In this document: positions 62,447-64,000 of the stretch, in pieces
How positions within the stretch are numbered: the stretch's first letter is position 1
Layout: each line of letters starts with the position of its first letter
DNA from: a bacterium
Lineage (GTDB): Bacteria; Planctomycetota; Planctomycetia; Planctomycetales; Planctomycetaceae
Length of the DNA stretch: 64,000 bases
NCBI GenBank assembly: GCA_016125225.1
Contig: WGME01000009.1
Span: 310,001-374,000 of the forward strand
Direction: 5' to 3'
Position numbers and translations under genes: made by a program
The notes under the pieces: model-generated
The model's input: the letters and a program-made list of their open reading frames with translations, nothing else
What the model was told of the DNA's origin: nothing
Database searches by the model: none

Positions 62447-64000
62447 TGGCGAAAAAGAAAGCTGCCCGAGCGGCGAGTGCGGCCACGCCTCGCCCGCGAC
62501 GGGCTAACAACCGCCCACAGGTGCCGTTTCCGTACAAGCTGATCCTCAACCAGTGGCTCCTGTCCCTGTTCAATGTGGACAAGTTCGAGAAACTGGCCGA
62601 GCACCTGAAGAACGAAGCCTTGGAAGGCATGGATGAGAACAATATCCATCGCTTCCACCACGCGCTGACGGCTCAGTTGTTCAACCTCACGGAGCTGCCG
62701 ACCGAATTGCTCCTGGAATACGACCAGAACATAGTCCGCCATACGCAGCAACTCAACGAACAGCGGATCACGCGGGGCGATGAGCCGATCGTCTGGAAGT
62801 ATTTCCAATACTTGTCGCTGCTCTTCACCGAAATCTACCTGGACCGCTATTTCCGCGATCCCGAAGGGCTGCGCAAGGAGATCAACCAGCAGGTCGAGGC
62901 ATACAACGCCGACAAGCCCGATGCGGACCAGATCACTCCGCTCGATGAAACGGCGGAAGCATGGCCACAACTCAACAAGCTGGCCTACTGGATGGCGACC
63001 GGCAGCGGCAAGACGCTGCTGATGCACGCGAACATCCTCCAGCACCATTTCTACCTGCACAAGCACAACCGCTCGCGGGAGATGAACCGAATCCTGCTGT
63101 TGACCCCCAACGAGGGACTCAGCCTCCAGCATCTGCGAGAGTTCGAGGCAGCGGGAATCAATGCCGAACTCTTCGATAAGAATGGCGGTTCCAAATCATC
63201 CCAGCCAATGCTTCCGTTCGGCAATACCACGCGCACCGAGCTTCCCCTTGTCGAGATCATCGAGGTCACGAGGCTCCGCGAGGAGATGGGCGAGAAGACC
63301 GTGGCCGTGGATGCCTTCGAGGGGAACAACCTCGTGCTGGTCGATGAAGGCCATCGCGGCACCAGCGGCGGGGAAGACGGAGCCTGGCTCAAAGCCCGCG
63401 CCAAACTGTGCGAGAAAGGATTCTCGTTCGAGTATTCCGCCACGTTTCAGCAGGCGGTCACCGGCAACGCTAGCCTGACCAATCTCTACGCAAAGAACAT
63501 CCTGTTCAACTATTCGTACCGTTATTTTTACGGCGACGGGTTCGGCAAGGATTACCAAATCCTGAATCTCGACGAGGGAACGCAGGACAACCATCTCGAC
63601 CTGTACCTGACGGCCTGCCTGCTTACCTTCTACCAGCAGCAGCGGCTGTTTCAGCAACATGGGGCATCCTACCGGCCCTTCAACATCGAAAAACCGCTCT
63701 GGATTTTCGTCGGCGGCAGCGTCACCAAGACGCTTGCCACCCGCGATGCTTCGGACATCGTGGAAATCCTTCGATTCCTCGCCCGATATGTCGCTGGCCG
63801 GACTGAGAGCATCAACCGCATCGAGCGCGTGCTCAATCAGGGGTTGGTGACGGCCACTGGCAAAAACCTGTTCGCCAATCGCTTTACCTGGCTGAACACG
63901 ACTGGCCTGACGGCAACGCAGATTTTCGACGAAACGCTTACCACGCTGTTCAATGCGCCTGGTGGTGGCCAGCTCTATATTGAGAACCTGAAAGGGGCGA
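62446..64000 (+). CDS. Type III Res-like DEAD/DEAH helicase-nuclease (cut by window edge)
   Basis: At least 518 aa from ATG 62446, which overlaps the stop of the methylase gene (TGATG). After a Lys/Ala-rich start ([13 protein letters not shown]) comes [29 protein letters not shown], then Walker [22 protein letters not shown] (residue ~184), the DEAD-box-like [19 protein letters not shown] (~298, DEGH), and [12 protein letters not shown] (motif III). It matches large Type III restriction Res subunits. The C-terminal helicase half and the nuclease domain lie beyond the window. It would cut unmodified DNA with the help of the methylase. Confidence 0.88.
   Translation, partial: MAKKKAARAASAATPRPRRANNRPQVPFPYKLILNQWLLSLFNVDKFEKLAEHLKNEALEGMDENNIHRFHHALTAQLFNLTELPTELLLEYDQNIVRHTQQLNEQRITRGDEPIVWKYFQYLSLLFTEIYLDRYFRDPEGLRKEINQQVEAYNADKPDADQITPLDETAEAWPQLNKLAYWMATGSGKTLLMHANILQHHFYLHKHNRSREMNRILLLTPNEGLSLQHLREFEAAGINAELFDKNGGSKSSQPMLPFGNTTRTELPLVEIIEVTRLREEMGEKTVAVDAFEGNNLVLVDEGHRGTSGGEDGAWLKARAKLCEKGFSFEYSATFQQAVTGNASLTNLYAKNILFNYSYRYFYGDGFGKDYQILNLDEGTQDNHLDLYLTACLLTFYQQQRLFQQHGASYRPFNIEKPLWIFVGGSVTKTLATRDASDIVEILRFLARYVAGRTESINRIERVLNQGLVTATGKNLFANRFTWLNTTGLTATQIFDETLTTLFNAPGGGQLYIENLKGA

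Noticed and set aside
55987-64000. Calling the operon a DISARM class 1 system
   Set aside because: SNF2 and methylase genes fit loosely, but the methylase is beta class Type III-like and the next gene is Res-like, not drmA; drmB and drmC are not seen.

Overview
The window most likely comes from the chromosome or a large contig of a Planctomycetota bacterium. The reasons are the planctomycete-style exopolysaccharide locus, short lipoproteins with LSGC-type lipoboxes, the characteristic DDRIRTCD...LLPKQAL tail that a recombinase gene picks up by reading through a tRNA, and mixed ATG/GTG starts under code 11. This assignment rests on family recognition, not on a database search.

Region 1 (1-26178, all minus strand) is one long exopolysaccharide / O-antigen-type locus, transcribed right to left. 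It starts with a lipoprotein and a Wza-like export protein, followed by a class I mannose-6-phosphate isomerase, a MraY/WecA-type phosphoglycosyl transferase with an unusual C-terminal extension, a NusG-like antiterminator (UpxY/RfaH type), GDP-mannose 4,6-dehydratase, a Wzc-type chain-length regulator/tyrosine kinase, five GT4-type glycosyltransferases (one cut by the window edge), three GT2 glycosyltransferases, a polymerase/ligase-like membrane protein, an ABC-2 exporter (Wzm/Wzt), SAM methyltransferases, FkbM methyltransferases (one broken by a frameshift) and an exostosin-like enzyme. Together they would make, modify and export a mannose-derived glycan.

Region 2 begins at tRNA-Pro(UGG) (26688-26762) and runs to the right edge. 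It looks like a composite integrated mobile element. A large serine recombinase ends inside the tRNA. Upstream of it is a minus-strand string of very small, mostly membrane proteins with strong Shine-Dalgarno sites, a VirD4/TraG-type coupling protein, a ParB-like protein and a SprT-like metalloprotease. Next come an out-of-place alphaproteobacterial-type porin, a full TrwC/MobF relaxase-helicase, an AlpA-like regulator beside a P4-type tyrosine integrase, small element genes, an intact IS3-family (IS407-like) insertion with a 4-bp target duplication, a truncated second relaxase, and an inverted-repeat-rich segment that may be an origin. No VirB4 or other mating-pore genes are seen, so the element looks mobilizable rather than self-transmissible, unless those genes lie beyond the window.

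Region 3 (about 49.4-64 kb) carries a very large fused N6-methylase/SNF2-like helicase, then an apparent defence operon: a small HTH regulator behind a perfect 13-bp-arm palindrome, a RapA/HepA-like SNF2 ATPase, a Type III Mod-like beta-class methyltransferase with a long N-terminal extension, and a Type III Res-like helicase that runs off the right edge. The coding junctions overlap or are tightly spaced.

The two most interesting observations are (i) a pair of homologous, highly structured leader RNAs of about 185 nt, one directly upstream of a small element gene (start 43033) and one upstream of the giant methylase-helicase (GTG start at 49967), the latter with its ribosome-binding site in the closing stem; and (ii) the HTH-SNF2-Mod-Res operon with its own putative operator.
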